This document shows positions 43,890 through 54,170 of a stretch of DNA of 64,000 nucleotides, piece after piece (the stretch's first letter is position 1; each line of letters starts with the position of its first letter). Source of the stretch: Halobellus sp. LT62. Its GTDB lineage: Archaea > Halobacteriota > Halobacteria > Halobacteriales > Haloferacaceae. The notes below the pieces were generated by a model that was not told the DNA's origin, ran no database searches, and worked only from the letters and a program-made list of their open reading frames with translations. Both the position numbers and the translations under genes were made by a program. The DNA lies in the NCBI RefSeq assembly GCF_037031285.1, contig NZ_JAYEZO010000001.1:372001-436000 (forward strand). Direction: 5' to 3'.

Positions 43890-45357
43890 TCGATGACTCC
43901 AGCGAGTGCCAAGAGAGAACCGGATTCCGGGCCGCCGTGGCTTGGTCGATGTGGCCGCTCGCGGTCGTGTTCGGTGCGTCGGCGATCGTCTCCTCGCTCT
44001 CGGCGGCGACCGCGTTGAACGCGGCGGCGAGCTCGTCAAGCCGATCTTTCGTCTCCGTCTCCGTCGGTTCGGTCATCAGCGCCTCGGGAACGATCTCGGG
44101 CCACTTCGTCGTCGGCGGGTGGACGCCGTAATCGAGCATCCGCTTTGCGACGTCAGCGGCGTCGGCGTCGGCGCTGGCGACGAACTCGTGGTGGAACGGC
44201 TCGTAGGGGATGTCGTAGTCGATCTGGGTAGCGAGGTAGTTCGCATTCAACACGGCCGTCTCGCTGGCGTTTTCGAGCCCCTCGTCGCCGTGGCGGAGGA
44301 TGTAGGCGTACGCCTTCACCAACACGAGCCAGTTTCCGGAATACTCGTGGACGCCGCCGATGGAACTCGCGGGTTCGTATCGCTCGTAGGTCCCATCGTC
44401 GCTCGCGCGGACCTGTGGGCTGGGGAGGAACTCGGTGAGATCGTCGACGACGCCGATCGGTCCCTGTCCGGGGCCGCCGCCGCCGTGCGGCGTCGCGAAC
44501 GTCTTGTGCAGGTTGAAGTGCATCACGTCGAAGCCCATATCGCCGGGGCGGGCCTGCCCGAGCAGCGCGTTGAGGTTCGCGCCGTCGTAGTACAGGAGGC
44601 CTCCGACACCGTGGACGATGTCGGCGATCTCCTCGATGTCGCGCTCGAACACGCCGAGCGTGTTGGGATTCGTCAGCATCAACAGCGCCGTTTCGTCCGA
44701 AACTGCGGCAGCGAGGGCGTCGAGGTCGACGCGGCCGTCCTCGCCGGAAGGGAGTTCGACGACGTCGTAGCCGGCCATCGCCGCGCTCGCGAAGTTCGTG
44801 CCGTGTGCCGATGCGGGCACGATGACCTCCGAGCGCTCCTCGTCGCCGTTGGCCTCGTGATACGCCTTCGCGACGAGGATGCCCGTGAACTCGCCGGCGG
44901 CACCCGCGGGCGGTTGCAGCGTCACCGCGTCCATTCCGCCGATCGAGGCCAGCATCTCCTGCAACTCGGCCTGCAACCGCAGCGCGCCCTGCTGGTCCTC
45001 GTCGGCTCGCAGCGGGTGCAGCTGGGCCGACGGCCGCGCGGCCACGTCTTCGGTGAACTTCGGATTGTACTTCATCGTACACGACCCGAGCGGGAACGGC
45101 CCGCTCTCGATGCCGTAGTTCATCTGCGAGAGCCGCGTGTAGTGGCGTGCGACCTCGGGTTCCCGGAGCGCGGGGAGCTCGAGCGTGTCGCGGGTCAGTT
45201 CGTCCGGCAGCGACGTCTCGACATCGACGCTATCCGGCGACTTCTCACTCAGCAGCGGTTCGTTCCGCCCGTCGTCGAACCACCGAGCCTGCCGGTACGG
45301 CGGCTCCCGTGCCATCGGCCGCTCCTCCGGCGCTTCCTCCCCGGCCTGCCGGCTCAT
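43879..45357 (-). CDS. gcvPB: Glycine dehydrogenase (decarboxylating) subunit 2
   Basis: 492 residues. The PLP lysine is in [19 protein letters not shown]; other sites are [11 protein letters not shown] and [14 protein letters not shown]. With GcvPA it forms the P-protein that decarboxylates glycine and loads the aminomethyl group on GcvH. ATG 45357 overlaps the gcvPA stop (ATGA). The final residues ESSTHD and the stop come from an IS-type hairpin, so the C-terminus was altered by insertion; the conserved end LSWHSL is intact. Confidence 0.95.
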   Translation of the reverse strand: MSRQAGEEAPEERPMAREPPYRQARWFDDGRNEPLLSEKSPDSVDVETSLPDELTRDTLELPALREPEVARHYTRLSQMNYGIESGPFPLGSCTMKYNPKFTEDVAARPSAQLHPLRADEDQQGALRLQAELQEMLASIGGMDAVTLQPPAGAAGEFTGILVAKAYHEANGDEERSEVIVPASAHGTNFASAAMAGYDVVELPSGEDGRVDLDALAAAVSDETALLMLTNPNTLGVFERDIEEIADIVHGVGGLLYYDGANLNALLGQARPGDMGFDVMHFNLHKTFATPHGGGGPGQGPIGVVDDLTEFLPSPQVRASDDGTYERYEPASSIGGVHEYSGNWLVLVKAYAYILRHGDEGLENASETAVLNANYLATQIDYDIPYEPFHHEFVASADADAADVAKRMLDYGVHPPTTKWPEIVPEALMTEPTETETKDRLDELAAAFNAVAAESEETIADAPNTTASGHIDQATAARNPVLSWHSLESSTHD

Positions 45358-46733
45358 TCCGACACCTCCGAGACCGACGCCAGCGCGTCGGCGAGGTCGT
45401 CGACGGCGTCCCGGTTCGTGTCGGTCACGCAAACGACGAGATACTCGTCGTCGGATTCGTCGTCATCCTCGGATCCGTCCTCACCCTCGGCCCCGTCGCC
45501 GCCGTCGGATCGCGTTCGAAGGGCGAACCCCTCCTCGCGGAGCCGCCCGGCGACCACCGCCGCCGGAGCGTCGGTTTCGACGGCGACCTCTCTGAAGTGA
45601 GCGCCCTCGTAGACCGGCGCGGTGACTCCTTCGACCCCGTCGAGGCGCGCACAGAGTTCGTCGACGCCCGCGACGCATTCCTCCGCGAGATCGATTAGCC
45701 CCCGCGGGCCGAGCCACGCCGCGTGGATCGACGCGCGGAGCGCCACCCACGCCTGGTTCGAGCAGATGTTCGAGGTGGCGCGCTCGCGTCGGATGTGTTG
45801 CTCGCGGGTCTGCAGCGTCAGCGTGTACGCGCGGTTGCCGCTGTCGTCCTCGCTCGCGCCCACGAGTCGCCCCGGAAGCTGGCGGAGGTACTCCTCGCGC
45901 GCGGCGAAGATCCCGAGGCCCATCCCGTAGGTCGTTCCCATCCCGAGGACGCTCGCATCGCCGACGACGATGTCGGCTCCGGCGGTGGCGGGCGGTTCGA
46001 GCACCGAGAGCGCCACGGCGTCGCTGCCGACGCAGAACAGCGCGTCGGCGTCGTGCGCGAGCGCGCCGATCGCGTCGAGTTCCGGTTCGAGCAGTCCGTA
46101 GTCGTTCGGCGTCGCCGCGTACACCAAGAGCGTGTCGTCGCCGACGAGCGACTCCAGGGCGTCCACGTCGGCGGTCCCGTCGGTCGTCGGATAGCGCTCG
46201 ACCGCGATTCCCGGTCCGTTGGTGTAGTTTTCGAGCACCGACCGGACGCGTTCGGGGAGCGAATCCGGGACCAAGACGGTGTCGCCGTCGGCCCCTCGGA
46301 CGCGACTCGCCAACAGCGCCGCCTCGCCGAGCGCCGTCGATCGATCGTACATCGAGGCGTTCGCGACGTCCATCCCCGTCAGCTCCACCACGAGCGACTG
46401 GAACTCGAAGAGCGCCTGCAGGAACCCTTGGGCGATCTCGGGTTGGTACTGCGTATAGGAGGTCAGAAACTCCGAGCGCAGCGAGAGGTGGTCGACGACG
46501 GAGGGGACGTAGTGGTCGTAGTGACCGCCGCCGAGGAACTCGGTCAGCTCCGTCGACTCGTCGAGGACGGAGCCGACGCGGGCTCTCGCATCCCGTTCGG
46601 AGTGCGCGTCGATGCCGTACTCGCCCGTGAATCGGACCGCATCGGGGATGTCGAACAGCTCAGCCGGGTCGTCGATACCGACTTCGTCGAGCATCGCGGC
46701 GCGCTCGTCGGGCGGATGCGTCGCGTACGGCAT
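45354..46733 (-). CDS. gcvPA: Glycine dehydrogenase (decarboxylating) subunit 1
   Basis: 459 residues starting [20 protein letters not shown]. Family blocks: [55 protein letters not shown] and [19 protein letters not shown]. It is the cofactor-free half of the split P-protein. It has an acidic Asp/Gly insertion near residue 420 typical of halophilic loops. It lies 34 bp after gcvH and is coupled to gcvPB. Confidence 0.95.
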   Translation of the reverse strand: MPYATHPPDERAAMLDEVGIDDPAELFDIPDAVRFTGEYGIDAHSERDARARVGSVLDESTELTEFLGGGHYDHYVPSVVDHLSLRSEFLTSYTQYQPEIAQGFLQALFEFQSLVVELTGMDVANASMYDRSTALGEAALLASRVRGADGDTVLVPDSLPERVRSVLENYTNGPGIAVERYPTTDGTADVDALESLVGDDTLLVYAATPNDYGLLEPELDAIGALAHDADALFCVGSDAVALSVLEPPATAGADIVVGDASVLGMGTTYGMGLGIFAAREEYLRQLPGRLVGASEDDSGNRAYTLTLQTREQHIRRERATSNICSNQAWVALRASIHAAWLGPRGLIDLAEECVAGVDELCARLDGVEGVTAPVYEGAHFREVAVETDAPAAVVAGRLREEGFALRTRSDGGDGAEGEDGSEDDDESDDEYLVVCVTDTNRDAVDDLADALASVSEVSE

Positions 46734-46767
46734 CAGTCTCCCCCACGAGACTGTTTACGCTCGGCGG

Positions 46768-47151
46768 TCATTCCGTCTGCTCCTCGTAGGCGTCGGCGTC
46801 GAGGAGTTCCTCGACGGCCGCCTCGTCGACGTTTTCGAGTTCGATCAGCCAGCCGTCGCCGTACGGGTCGTCGTTGATCAACTCCGGCGCGTCCGTCAGC
46901 GCCTCGTTGACCGCCGCAACGGTCCCCGAAACGGGAACGTAGACGTCGGAGACGGCCTTGATCGACTCGACGACGCCGTACTCCTCGCCCTCGTCGAGGT
47001 CGGTCCCCTCCGCGGGGAGTTCGACGAAGACGATGTCGCCCAGTTCGTCCTGCGCGAAGTCGGTGATGCCGACGCGGTAGGTCCCGTCGGTCGGTGCGAT
47101 CCATTCGTGCGATTCCGTGTAGCGTCGGTCTGTCGGTACGTCAAAACTCAT
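46768..47151 (-). CDS. gcvH: Glycine cleavage system H protein
   Basis: 127 residues. The lipoyl lysine sits in [28 protein letters not shown] near the C-terminus is typical. It shuttles the aminomethyl group between the P- and T-proteins. It is 18 bp downstream of gcvT on the same transcript. Confidence 0.96.
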   Translation of the reverse strand: MSFDVPTDRRYTESHEWIAPTDGTYRVGITDFAQDELGDIVFVELPAEGTDLDEGEEYGVVESIKAVSDVYVPVSGTVAAVNEALTDAPELINDDPYGDGWLIELENVDEAAVEELLDADAYEEQTE

Positions 47152-47169
47152 ATTTGTGCTCCTGTGTGT

Positions 47170-48267
47170 TCAGTTCGATCGGCGTCGCTGCAGAAACCGC
47201 TGGTCAGTGATCGTTGCCTCGCGTCCCTCGCCGCGGATTTCGACGCTGACAGGGGTGCTCTCCTCGGCGTGCTCCGTATCGACGTAGGCGAGCGCGATCG
47301 GCAGATCGAGCGTCGGGCTCATCGTTCCGCTGGTCACGCGGCCGACCTCGTCGCCGTCGACGACGACCGGGCAGCCGTGGCGGGGGACGCCGCGCTCGCG
47401 GAGTTCGATTCCGACGAGTTTCTCCTCGGTTCCTTCGCTCCGGAGGCGTTCGAGCGCGTCGCTGCCGACGAACTCGCCGCTCTCGTCGACGGCGAAGCCG
47501 AGCCCCGCCTCGACGGGCGTTCGCGGCTCGTCCGCGGGGTGGAAGTCCTGCCCGGAGAGAAGCAGTCCGGCCTCGAGCCGGAGCGTGTCGCGAGCGCCGA
47601 GCCCGCAGGATCGGACGTCGTCGAAGGCGGCCCAGACCGCTTCGGACTCCTCGGCGTCGAAGACGATCTCGACGCCGTCCTCGCCGGTGTAGCCGGTCCG
47701 CGCGACCAGCGCGTCGACGCCGTCGATCTCGCTCCGCCGCGCGCCGAACCGCGGCACGTCGGCGATCGGATCGGCGGCGACCTCCTCGACGCGGTCGATC
47801 GCCTCCGGGCCCTGCACGGCGACCATCCCGCGGTCGTCCGTGCTGTCGGTTACTGTCACGTCGAGGCCGTGCTCGGCGGCCGCCTCGCGCCAGCGCGCCG
47901 TCATCTGTTCGTTGTGGCCGGCGTTCGGGACGAACAGGTACCCCGACTGCGCGGGCAGATCGTAGACGACGGTGTCGTCGAGGATGACGCCGTCTTCACG
48001 GAGGATACACGCGTACTGCGCACCTCCCGGTTCCAACGACGCGACGTCGTTGGTCGTCAGCCGGTCCATCAGTTCGGCGGCGTCGGGGCCGTCGACGTAC
48101 ACCTCCCCCATATGGCTCACGTCGAAGATCCCGGCCGATTCTCGGACCGCCGCGTGCTCGGCCCGGATCGAGTCGAACTGGACGGGCATCTCCCAGCCGC
48201 CGAACTCGGTCGTCCGTGCGCCGGCCGCCTCGTGAACGGCAGCGAGCGGCGGTCGCTTCGGCGACAT
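47170..48267 (-). CDS. gcvT: Aminomethyltransferase (glycine cleavage T protein)
   Basis: 365 residues: RTTEFGGWEMPVQFDSI, FDVSHMGEVYVDGPDA, ARTGYTGEDGVEIVFD and GTMSPTLDLPIALAYV. It transfers the methylene group to the folate carrier and releases ammonia. Its ATG overlaps the stop of the alcohol dehydrogenase gene (TGATG), so the two are translationally coupled. Confidence 0.95.
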   Translation of the reverse strand: MSPKRPPLAAVHEAAGARTTEFGGWEMPVQFDSIRAEHAAVRESAGIFDVSHMGEVYVDGPDAAELMDRLTTNDVASLEPGGAQYACILREDGVILDDTVVYDLPAQSGYLFVPNAGHNEQMTARWREAAAEHGLDVTVTDSTDDRGMVAVQGPEAIDRVEEVAADPIADVPRFGARRSEIDGVDALVARTGYTGEDGVEIVFDAEESEAVWAAFDDVRSCGLGARDTLRLEAGLLLSGQDFHPADEPRTPVEAGLGFAVDESGEFVGSDALERLRSEGTEEKLVGIELRERGVPRHGCPVVVDGDEVGRVTSGTMSPTLDLPIALAYVDTEHAEESTPVSVEIRGEGREATITDQRFLQRRRSN

Positions 48268-49460
48268 CAGATCCGTTCCTCGTACTCCAAATCGCCGTCG
48301 AAGGCGCTCTCGAGGATGCCCGCGAGATCCTCGACGGCCGTCGCCCGCGGGTTCCCGGTGAGGCTGCCGTCGTCGGACGCCTGTTCGGCCAGTCGGGTGA
48401 CGGCGTCGCGTTCGGCGGCCGTCTCTTCGAGCGTCTCCGGGATACGAACCGAGTCTGCCAGCCTGCGGGTCGCGCGAACGGCCTTGTAGCCCTCGACTGC
48501 GGCGGGATTCGAACGGTCGACGTCCTCGCCGAGCGCCTCGGCGACGTCGACCATCAGCTCCGGAACTTGGGGAAGGTTGTACTCCATCACGTACGGGAGG
48601 ATGATCGCGTTCGCTAACCCGTGCGGGACGCCGAACGCGCCGCCGACCTGGTGGGAGATGGCGTGTACCGCACCGAGTCCGGCCCCGTTGAACGCCATTC
48701 CGGCCTGCATACTCGCGCGGGCCATCTCGGTGAGCGCCTCGCGGTCGCCGCCGCGGTACTCGACCGCCCGCGGGAGGTGTTCGCCCACGGACTCGATCGA
48801 ATCCAGCGCGATCGCGGAGGTCTGGCTCTGCGCCTTGATCGAAACGTAGGCCTCCACGGCGTGCGTGAGCACGTCCATCCCGGTCGCGGCCTTGATCGGC
48901 GCGGGCGCACTGGCGGTCAGTTCGGGATCGACGAGCGCCAGGTCAGCCAGCAGTTTCACGTCACCGATCTCCTCTTTGATGTCGGTGTCGGCGTCCTTCA
49001 CGATGGTCCAGTGGCCGACCTCGCTTCCGGTCCCCGCCGTCGTCGGGACGTAGATGCTCGGCGGCGGCTGATTCGGGACGTTACCGCTGCCTTTGTAATC
49101 GAGAATATGACCGTCGTTCGTCGCGAGGATACTCGCGGCTTTCGCGGTGTCGATCGAAGAGCCGCCGCCGACGCCGATGATGAGGTCCGCGTCGGCGTCG
49201 TCGTAGGCGTCGGCCGCTTCGTGGACGACTTCGTCGGTCGGATCCGGTCGGACGCCGGTCCAGACGTCGGACGCTCCGCCCGCGTCCTCGATCGCGTCGA
49301 CGATCGGCTCGAGGACGCCCGCCTGCGCGACGCCCTCGTCGGTCACGACGAAGGCCCGCTCGGCGTCGAACTGTGCTACGTACGTTCCGATCTCCGATGC
49401 GGCACCCCAACCGAAGAGCATCCTGTTCGGGGCGTTCCACATCTTCAGTGAGTCTGTCAT
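48267..49460 (-). CDS. Iron-containing alcohol dehydrogenase, first gene of the gcv operon
   Basis: 397 residues, group III (Fe-ADH) family: N-terminal NAD fold with GVGGGSSIDTAKAA and TAGTGSEVGHW, then metal ligands in DVLTHAVEAYVS, SHQVGGAFGVPHGLANAI. It oxidises or reduces an alcohol/aldehyde with NAD(P). It shares a codon overlap with gcvT, which is unusual for this family and suggests its product or substrate is tied to one-carbon or glycine metabolism. Confidence 0.92.
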   Translation of the reverse strand: MTDSLKMWNAPNRMLFGWGAASEIGTYVAQFDAERAFVVTDEGVAQAGVLEPIVDAIEDAGGASDVWTGVRPDPTDEVVHEAADAYDDADADLIIGVGGGSSIDTAKAASILATNDGHILDYKGSGNVPNQPPPSIYVPTTAGTGSEVGHWTIVKDADTDIKEEIGDVKLLADLALVDPELTASAPAPIKAATGMDVLTHAVEAYVSIKAQSQTSAIALDSIESVGEHLPRAVEYRGGDREALTEMARASMQAGMAFNGAGLGAVHAISHQVGGAFGVPHGLANAIILPYVMEYNLPQVPELMVDVAEALGEDVDRSNPAAVEGYKAVRATRRLADSVRIPETLEETAAERDAVTRLAEQASDDGSLTGNPRATAVEDLAGILESAFDGDLEYEERI

Positions 49461-49687
49461 TGTCGTGTGTCGGGTGGTGGTCGAGGACGGCGGTTGTTAT
49501 CGGAGCGTTCTCGCACGTGTCCGGTCACCCGATCGCCCCCTGTGGCGCGATCGTATGAGCCATCGTCGCAAACGCTTCGATACCGTGTCACTCGGCCCCG
49601 CGGTACCCGGAGCGTGGCCGCTTCGCCGCATCACTATTCTGTCTCATATATATGGGGCGTTAAGTACGGCCACGCCCGGACCGCTTC

Positions 49688-51160
49688 TCAGTCCCCGTCG
49701 AGCGGATATTTGGGACGCTCGACGTGCTCGTAGCTGAACGACGAGAGGTCGGGGCTACACAGCCCCGGTGCGGAGACCTCTCTGATCTCCCCGGCGATCG
49801 GCTCGAAGGCCGCCCGGTAGTGCACGGTGCTCTTCAGGACCAGCACGCGCTGGCGCTCTGGGGTGATCCCCTGGCTCCGAAACACCTCCGGATCGTACGG
49901 CTGCTGGCGGTGCGAACCGACGATCACGTCGATACCGCCGATTTCGAGGACCGCCGTCCGCTCGAAAGAGACCTGCAGCCCCGTCGACATCGGTCCCTGA
50001 TTTCGGTAGGTCCCGTCCGAGAGCGAGCGGACGTAGGCGTCGACGGCGATCGGATCGCCGTTGTCTTCGATGTGTCCACCCAACTCGAGGGTGACCGACG
50101 AGCCGACGCCCGCCTCGACTGCGACGTCGACCGCCGCCGGGTCGTAGATGGCGGCGAGGGCGACGTCCTCGACGCCCGCGTCGAGCAGCGCTTCGAGGAT
50201 CACGGTCCCGTCCTCGGCGCTCCCGCCGCCGGGGTTGTCCGCGATGTCGGCGAGGACGAGCGGGCCGTCGCTCGCGTCCCACTCGCTCGCCTCTGTGACC
50301 GCCTCGTCGACGTCCGTGTACGTCCGATCGAACTCGTGGCGTCGGTCGGCGGCGTCGCTCGCGATGTCGGCGCAGGCGGCGCGCGTCTCGTCCGTGCGAG
50401 ATTCGTCGGTGACGCCGACGACGCTGAACCCCGCTTCGGGGACGTCCGCGTTGGCGAAGCCGCCGAAGACGGAGACGTCGGGTACCTGCGCGGACTCGGC
50501 CTCGGACGCGGCATCCAGCAGTGACGCCATCGGCTCGTCGGCGGTCTGGAGCACCGGAAGCGGCGGCAAAAGCGGCGCGCGCTCGACGACGATCGTGGGA
50601 TCCAACTCGCCGTTCAGCGTCGCGGCCATCGCCCGCGCGGCCGTCTCGCCGGTGTCGCCGATGTCGACGTGCGGGTACGTGTCGTACCCGAAGAGGCCGT
50701 CGGCGTGGGCCCTCATCCGTTCGGAGATATTCGCGTGCAGATCGAGCGTCGCCATCACCGGGACGTCGTCGCCGGCGGCCTCGCGCACGCGCTCGAGGAT
50801 GTACCCGTCGCCGTCGCGGTCGCGCTCGCTCACCATCGCGCCGTGGAGTCCCAACAGGACGGCGTCGGGATCGTGCGCGTCGATCCCCGAGAGCAACCGA
50901 TCGAGGAAGCTATCGAGCGCGTCGGCGGTGACGACGCCTCCGGGCGTCGCGTTCGCCGCCACCGTCGGGACGACCTCCCAGCCCTCCTCGTCGGCGACGC
51001 GGAGGAACCCGCCGAGATCCGTGTTCGTGCCGCGGAACTCGGGGACGATCTCCTCGCAGACGAAGTGAGAGGTCGACTCGAACGCCTCGAACCCCGTCGA
51101 CAGCGACGAGAACGTGTTCGTCTCGTGTTTGATCCGGGCGACGACGACGGTCTCGGTCAT
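49688..51160 (-). CDS. M81-family (MlrC/microcystinase C-like) metallohydrolase
   Basis: 490 residues. The N-terminal zinc domain shows ARIKHETNTFSSLSTGFEAF, GLHGAMVSERDRDGDGYIL and ATLDLHANISERM; the C-terminal MlrC domain has VLADIADNPGGGSAEDGT and LKSTVHYRAAFEP. The family cleaves linear peptides and related amides; most members are untested. The GTG/ATG start overlaps the aldehyde dehydrogenase stop by 4 bp, so both act in one pathway. A hydrolase of gamma-glutamyl amides is a possible role here. Confidence 0.9.
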   Translation of the reverse strand: MTETVVVARIKHETNTFSSLSTGFEAFESTSHFVCEEIVPEFRGTNTDLGGFLRVADEEGWEVVPTVAANATPGGVVTADALDSFLDRLLSGIDAHDPDAVLLGLHGAMVSERDRDGDGYILERVREAAGDDVPVMATLDLHANISERMRAHADGLFGYDTYPHVDIGDTGETAARAMAATLNGELDPTIVVERAPLLPPLPVLQTADEPMASLLDAASEAESAQVPDVSVFGGFANADVPEAGFSVVGVTDESRTDETRAACADIASDAADRRHEFDRTYTDVDEAVTEASEWDASDGPLVLADIADNPGGGSAEDGTVILEALLDAGVEDVALAAIYDPAAVDVAVEAGVGSSVTLELGGHIEDNGDPIAVDAYVRSLSDGTYRNQGPMSTGLQVSFERTAVLEIGGIDVIVGSHRQQPYDPEVFRSQGITPERQRVLVLKSTVHYRAAFEPIAGEIREVSAPGLCSPDLSSFSYEHVERPKYPLDGD

Positions 51161-52605
51161 CGGTAGGGGTCCTCCATCTCGTCGTACTCGACCACGACGC
51201 TGTCGACCGTCGTGAACGCCTCCACCCCTTCGAGACCGCCCTCACGGCCGATTCCGCTCTCTTTGTTGCCGCCCCACGGGCTCTGTGGCATCGACACCGG
51301 GAACGTGTTGATCGCCACGAGACCGTGATCGAGGCGATCGGCCAGCCGCGTCGCGTCGATCCCGTCGGTCCAGATCGCGGCCGCGAGGGCGAACGGCGAG
51401 TCGTTGGCGACCGAGATCGCTTCCTCACTGGATTCGACCGGGACGATCGACAGCACCGGCCCGAAGATCTCCTCGCAGGCGATCGTCATCGAGGGGTCGA
51501 CGTCGTCGAAGACGGTCGGCTCGACGAAGGTCCCGTCGACGAGCGCCTCGTCCTCGGGGACGCCGCCACCGGTCAACAGTGTCGCGCCCTGTTCTTTCGC
51601 TGACTCGATGTACGACAGGATGTCCTCGCGGGCTTCCTCGGAGATGACCGGACCCATATCGGTCTCGGGGTCGGTTCCGGGCCCGAGCGTGACCCGCTCG
51701 GTCTTCTCGACGATCTTCTCGACGAGTTCGTCGTGGACGGACTCGTGGACCAGACACCGCGAGGTCGCGACGCAGTTCTGCCCGGCGTTCGAGAAGATGC
51801 CCGCGACGACGCCGCGGGCGGCGTTTTCGATGTCGGCGTCGGGGAGCACGATCGACGGCGCTTTCCCGCCGAGTTCGAGGTCGACGGGCGTGATGTGCTC
51901 GGCCGCGGATTTGAGCACGCCCTTGCCGACGCCCGTCGATCCGGTGAAGGTGATGGCGTCGATGCCGGCGTTCGAGGACAGTTCGGCCCCGACCTCGCTC
52001 CCCGGGCCCGGGACGAAATTGACGACGCCGTCGGGGAACTCATCGAGCAGGAACTCGCCGATCCACATCGTCGTGAGCGGCGCTTGCGTCGGCGGCTTGG
52101 CGACGACGGTGTTGCCCGTCGCCAGCGCGCTGGCGATTCCGCGCGTGCCCAAGAGCAGCGGGTAGTTCCACGGGACGACGTGGGCGGTGACGCCGTAGGG
52201 AACCCGCCGGGTGTAGTTCAGGCGGTTCGGCGACGTGGGGATCGTATCGCCGCGGACCTTGTCGGCGACGCCCGCGTAGTACCGGAACTGCGCGGCGGTT
52301 TCTGCGACCTCGCCCTCGGCCGTCGCGAGGCACTTTCCCGTCTCTTTCGCGAGGAGCGTCGCGATGTCGTCGGCCGTCGCTTCGATCCAGTCGGCCGCGG
52401 CGCGGAGCGACCGTTCGTAGGTCGCCGGTGATCGATCTCCCCACTCGTCTTTCGCCGCACCGGCCGCGTCGATGGCCTCGCGCGCGTCCGCCGCGTCTCC
52501 CTTCGCGACGGATCCGACGGTCTCGCCCGTCGCCGGATTCTCGACAGCGACCGTCTCCGAGGACGAACGGCGCGCTCCGTCGATCAACAGTTCGTAGGAT
52601 ACCAT
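51157..52605 (-). CDS. NAD(P)-dependent aldehyde dehydrogenase
   Basis: 482 residues from ATG 52605 (MVSYELLIDGARRSS). Catalytic Glu in DLELGGKAPSIVL and catalytic Cys in NAGQNCVATSR; PWNYPLLLGTRGIASALATG and FTGSTGVGKGVL bind the cofactor. It is close to succinate-semialdehyde/aminobutyraldehyde-type enzymes. In a gamma-glutamyl route it would oxidise the aldehyde formed from the amine (PuuC-like). Divergent from the glutamine-synthetase-like gene. Confidence 0.93.
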   Translation of the reverse strand: MVSYELLIDGARRSSSETVAVENPATGETVGSVAKGDAADAREAIDAAGAAKDEWGDRSPATYERSLRAAADWIEATADDIATLLAKETGKCLATAEGEVAETAAQFRYYAGVADKVRGDTIPTSPNRLNYTRRVPYGVTAHVVPWNYPLLLGTRGIASALATGNTVVAKPPTQAPLTTMWIGEFLLDEFPDGVVNFVPGPGSEVGAELSSNAGIDAITFTGSTGVGKGVLKSAAEHITPVDLELGGKAPSIVLPDADIENAARGVVAGIFSNAGQNCVATSRCLVHESVHDELVEKIVEKTERVTLGPGTDPETDMGPVISEEAREDILSYIESAKEQGATLLTGGGVPEDEALVDGTFVEPTVFDDVDPSMTIACEEIFGPVLSIVPVESSEEAISVANDSPFALAAAIWTDGIDATRLADRLDHGLVAINTFPVSMPQSPWGGNKESGIGREGGLEGVEAFTTVDSVVVEYDEMEDPYR

Positions 52606-52838
52606 TGTCCCGTACTGGCCGATAAACCCGCCTAAGCGTTGCCCGGTGGATGTGGGAGTTTTTATATACTGACGGCGGCCGAGCGCGGGCCTCTCACGCT
52701 GCGCCGGCGGTTCGAGATCGGGACGCGACCGTCGGTCGCGACGTCGAAAATGCGGTATGCGCCCGAGACGCATATAAGAAGCCGTAAGCCTGCGGGTGAA
52801 CTCATATGTCCCGATAGCGACCTCACTAGCGTATTCCG
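52606..52838. promoter_or_regulatory. Divergent promoter region, aldehyde dehydrogenase / glutamine-synthetase-like gene
   Basis: An AT-rich TTTTTATATAC at 52659-52669 lies about 55 bp from the ALDH start; CATATAAG at 52771-52778 lies about 62 bp before the GS-like ATG. Between them is a perfect inverted repeat CGCGACC-GTC-GGTCGCG (52724-52740), a candidate operator. Confidence 0.5.
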
Positions 52839-54170
52839 ATGACCACCCTTTCAGAGTACGACAGCGTCCGATTGGTGTGGACGGACCTCAACGGCGTCGC
52901 CCGGGGGATCACCGTGCCCGGCGAGGAGGCCGCGAACGCCCTCGATGAGGGCGTCGGGTTCGCAAACGGCGTCGCCGAACTGACGCTCGAACCCGGACTG
53001 CTCGATGACCCGCACTACGGGGCGGAGGGCGGCGATATGATGGCCGTCCCCGACGCGGACTCGACGGTCCCGATCGAGTGGGCCGACGACACCGCCGCCG
53101 TCTTCACCAGCCTCAGCAACGTCGACGGATCGCCGTTCGATCTCTGCGCCCGGGGAGCGCTCGAAAACGTCCTCGACGAACTCGAATCAGAGGGGTACCG
53201 CGCGCTCGCGGGCGTCGAAACCGAGTTCTCGCTACTCAGCCCGGACGGGGACGGCGGCTGGGTTCCGTACAACGACCGCTGCTCGTACGATCTCGACGCC
53301 ATCGATATGAGCTCGGAACTCATCTCGGCGTGGCGCTCGGCGATGGAGACGGCCGGCTACAACGTCCTCGGCGTCCACCAGGAGTCCCAACCGGGCCAAT
53401 ACGAGGTCAACATCGAGTACGACGACGCGCTGACGACCGCCGACGGCATTACGTTCTTCCGCCATATGGCCAAGTCGATCACGCGGGATCACGGCCACAA
53501 GGCGTCGATGATGCCGCGTCCCCACTCCGGCGAGGACGCGAACGGACTCCACTTCCACCTCTCGCTGTGGGACCTCGACGAGTCCGAGAACCAGTTCGCC
53601 AGCGAAACCGGGAATATGCAGTTCCCCGCAGGCAAACATCCCGCGGGCGACTCCGGGATTTCGGACGAGGGCCGGTACTTCATCGGCGGGCTACTCGAAC
53701 ATATGAAGGCGCTGACCGCGATCTGTGCGCCGACGGTGAACTCCTACAAACGGCTCATTCCGGGCATCTGGGCCCCGGTCAACATCGCGTGGGGGCCGGA
53801 CAACCGATCGACGGTCCTCCGGATCCCGCCCGAACTCGGCCCGGCGACGCGGATCGAACACCGCGTCCCCGACTCCTCGTGCAACCCGTACCTCGGGATG
53901 GCGGCGTCGCTCGCGGCGGGCCTCGACGGGATCCGCCGCGAGATCGATCCGGGTGAGCCGACGATGAAAAACGCCTACGAGGAGGAGTACGAGCGCCTCC
54001 CGCGAACGCTCTGGTCGGCGCTCGATCACCTCGAAGACGACGACGTGCTCGCGGAGATGCTCGGGGCGTCGCTGATCGAATCGTTCGTGAAACTCAAGCG
54101 CGACGAGTTCAACCGCTCCATGGATCACGTCTCGGCGTGGGAACGCGACGAGTACCTCGACGAGTTCTAG
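52839..54170 (+). CDS. Glutamine-synthetase-family ligase (gamma-glutamylpolyamine synthetase-like)
   Basis: 443 residues. GS-type active-site blocks: GVETEFSLL (metal Glu), HQESQPGQYEVN, GHKASMMPRPHSGEDANGLH (metal His), NSYKRLIPGIWAP and RIEHRVPDSSCNPYLGMAAS. The glutamine-synthetase housekeeping form differs in several of these, and the neighbours (aldehyde dehydrogenase, polyamine-type ABC importer) point to a PuuA/GlnA3-type enzyme that ligates glutamate to an amine using ATP. The stop shares CTAG with the convergent regulator. Confidence 0.85.
   Translation: MTTLSEYDSVRLVWTDLNGVARGITVPGEEAANALDEGVGFANGVAELTLEPGLLDDPHYGAEGGDMMAVPDADSTVPIEWADDTAAVFTSLSNVDGSPFDLCARGALENVLDELESEGYRALAGVETEFSLLSPDGDGGWVPYNDRCSYDLDAIDMSSELISAWRSAMETAGYNVLGVHQESQPGQYEVNIEYDDALTTADGITFFRHMAKSITRDHGHKASMMPRPHSGEDANGLHFHLSLWDLDESENQFASETGNMQFPAGKHPAGDSGISDEGRYFIGGLLEHMKALTAICAPTVNSYKRLIPGIWAPVNIAWGPDNRSTVLRIPPELGPATRIEHRVPDSSCNPYLGMAASLAAGLDGIRREIDPGEPTMKNAYEEEYERLPRTLWSALDHLEDDDVLAEMLGASLIESFVKLKRDEFNRSMDHVSAWERDEYLDEF

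Noticed and set aside
43906-45600. 564-codon plus-strand frame opposite gcvPB/gcvPA
   Set aside because: It spans two real minus-strand genes and shows only shadow composition.
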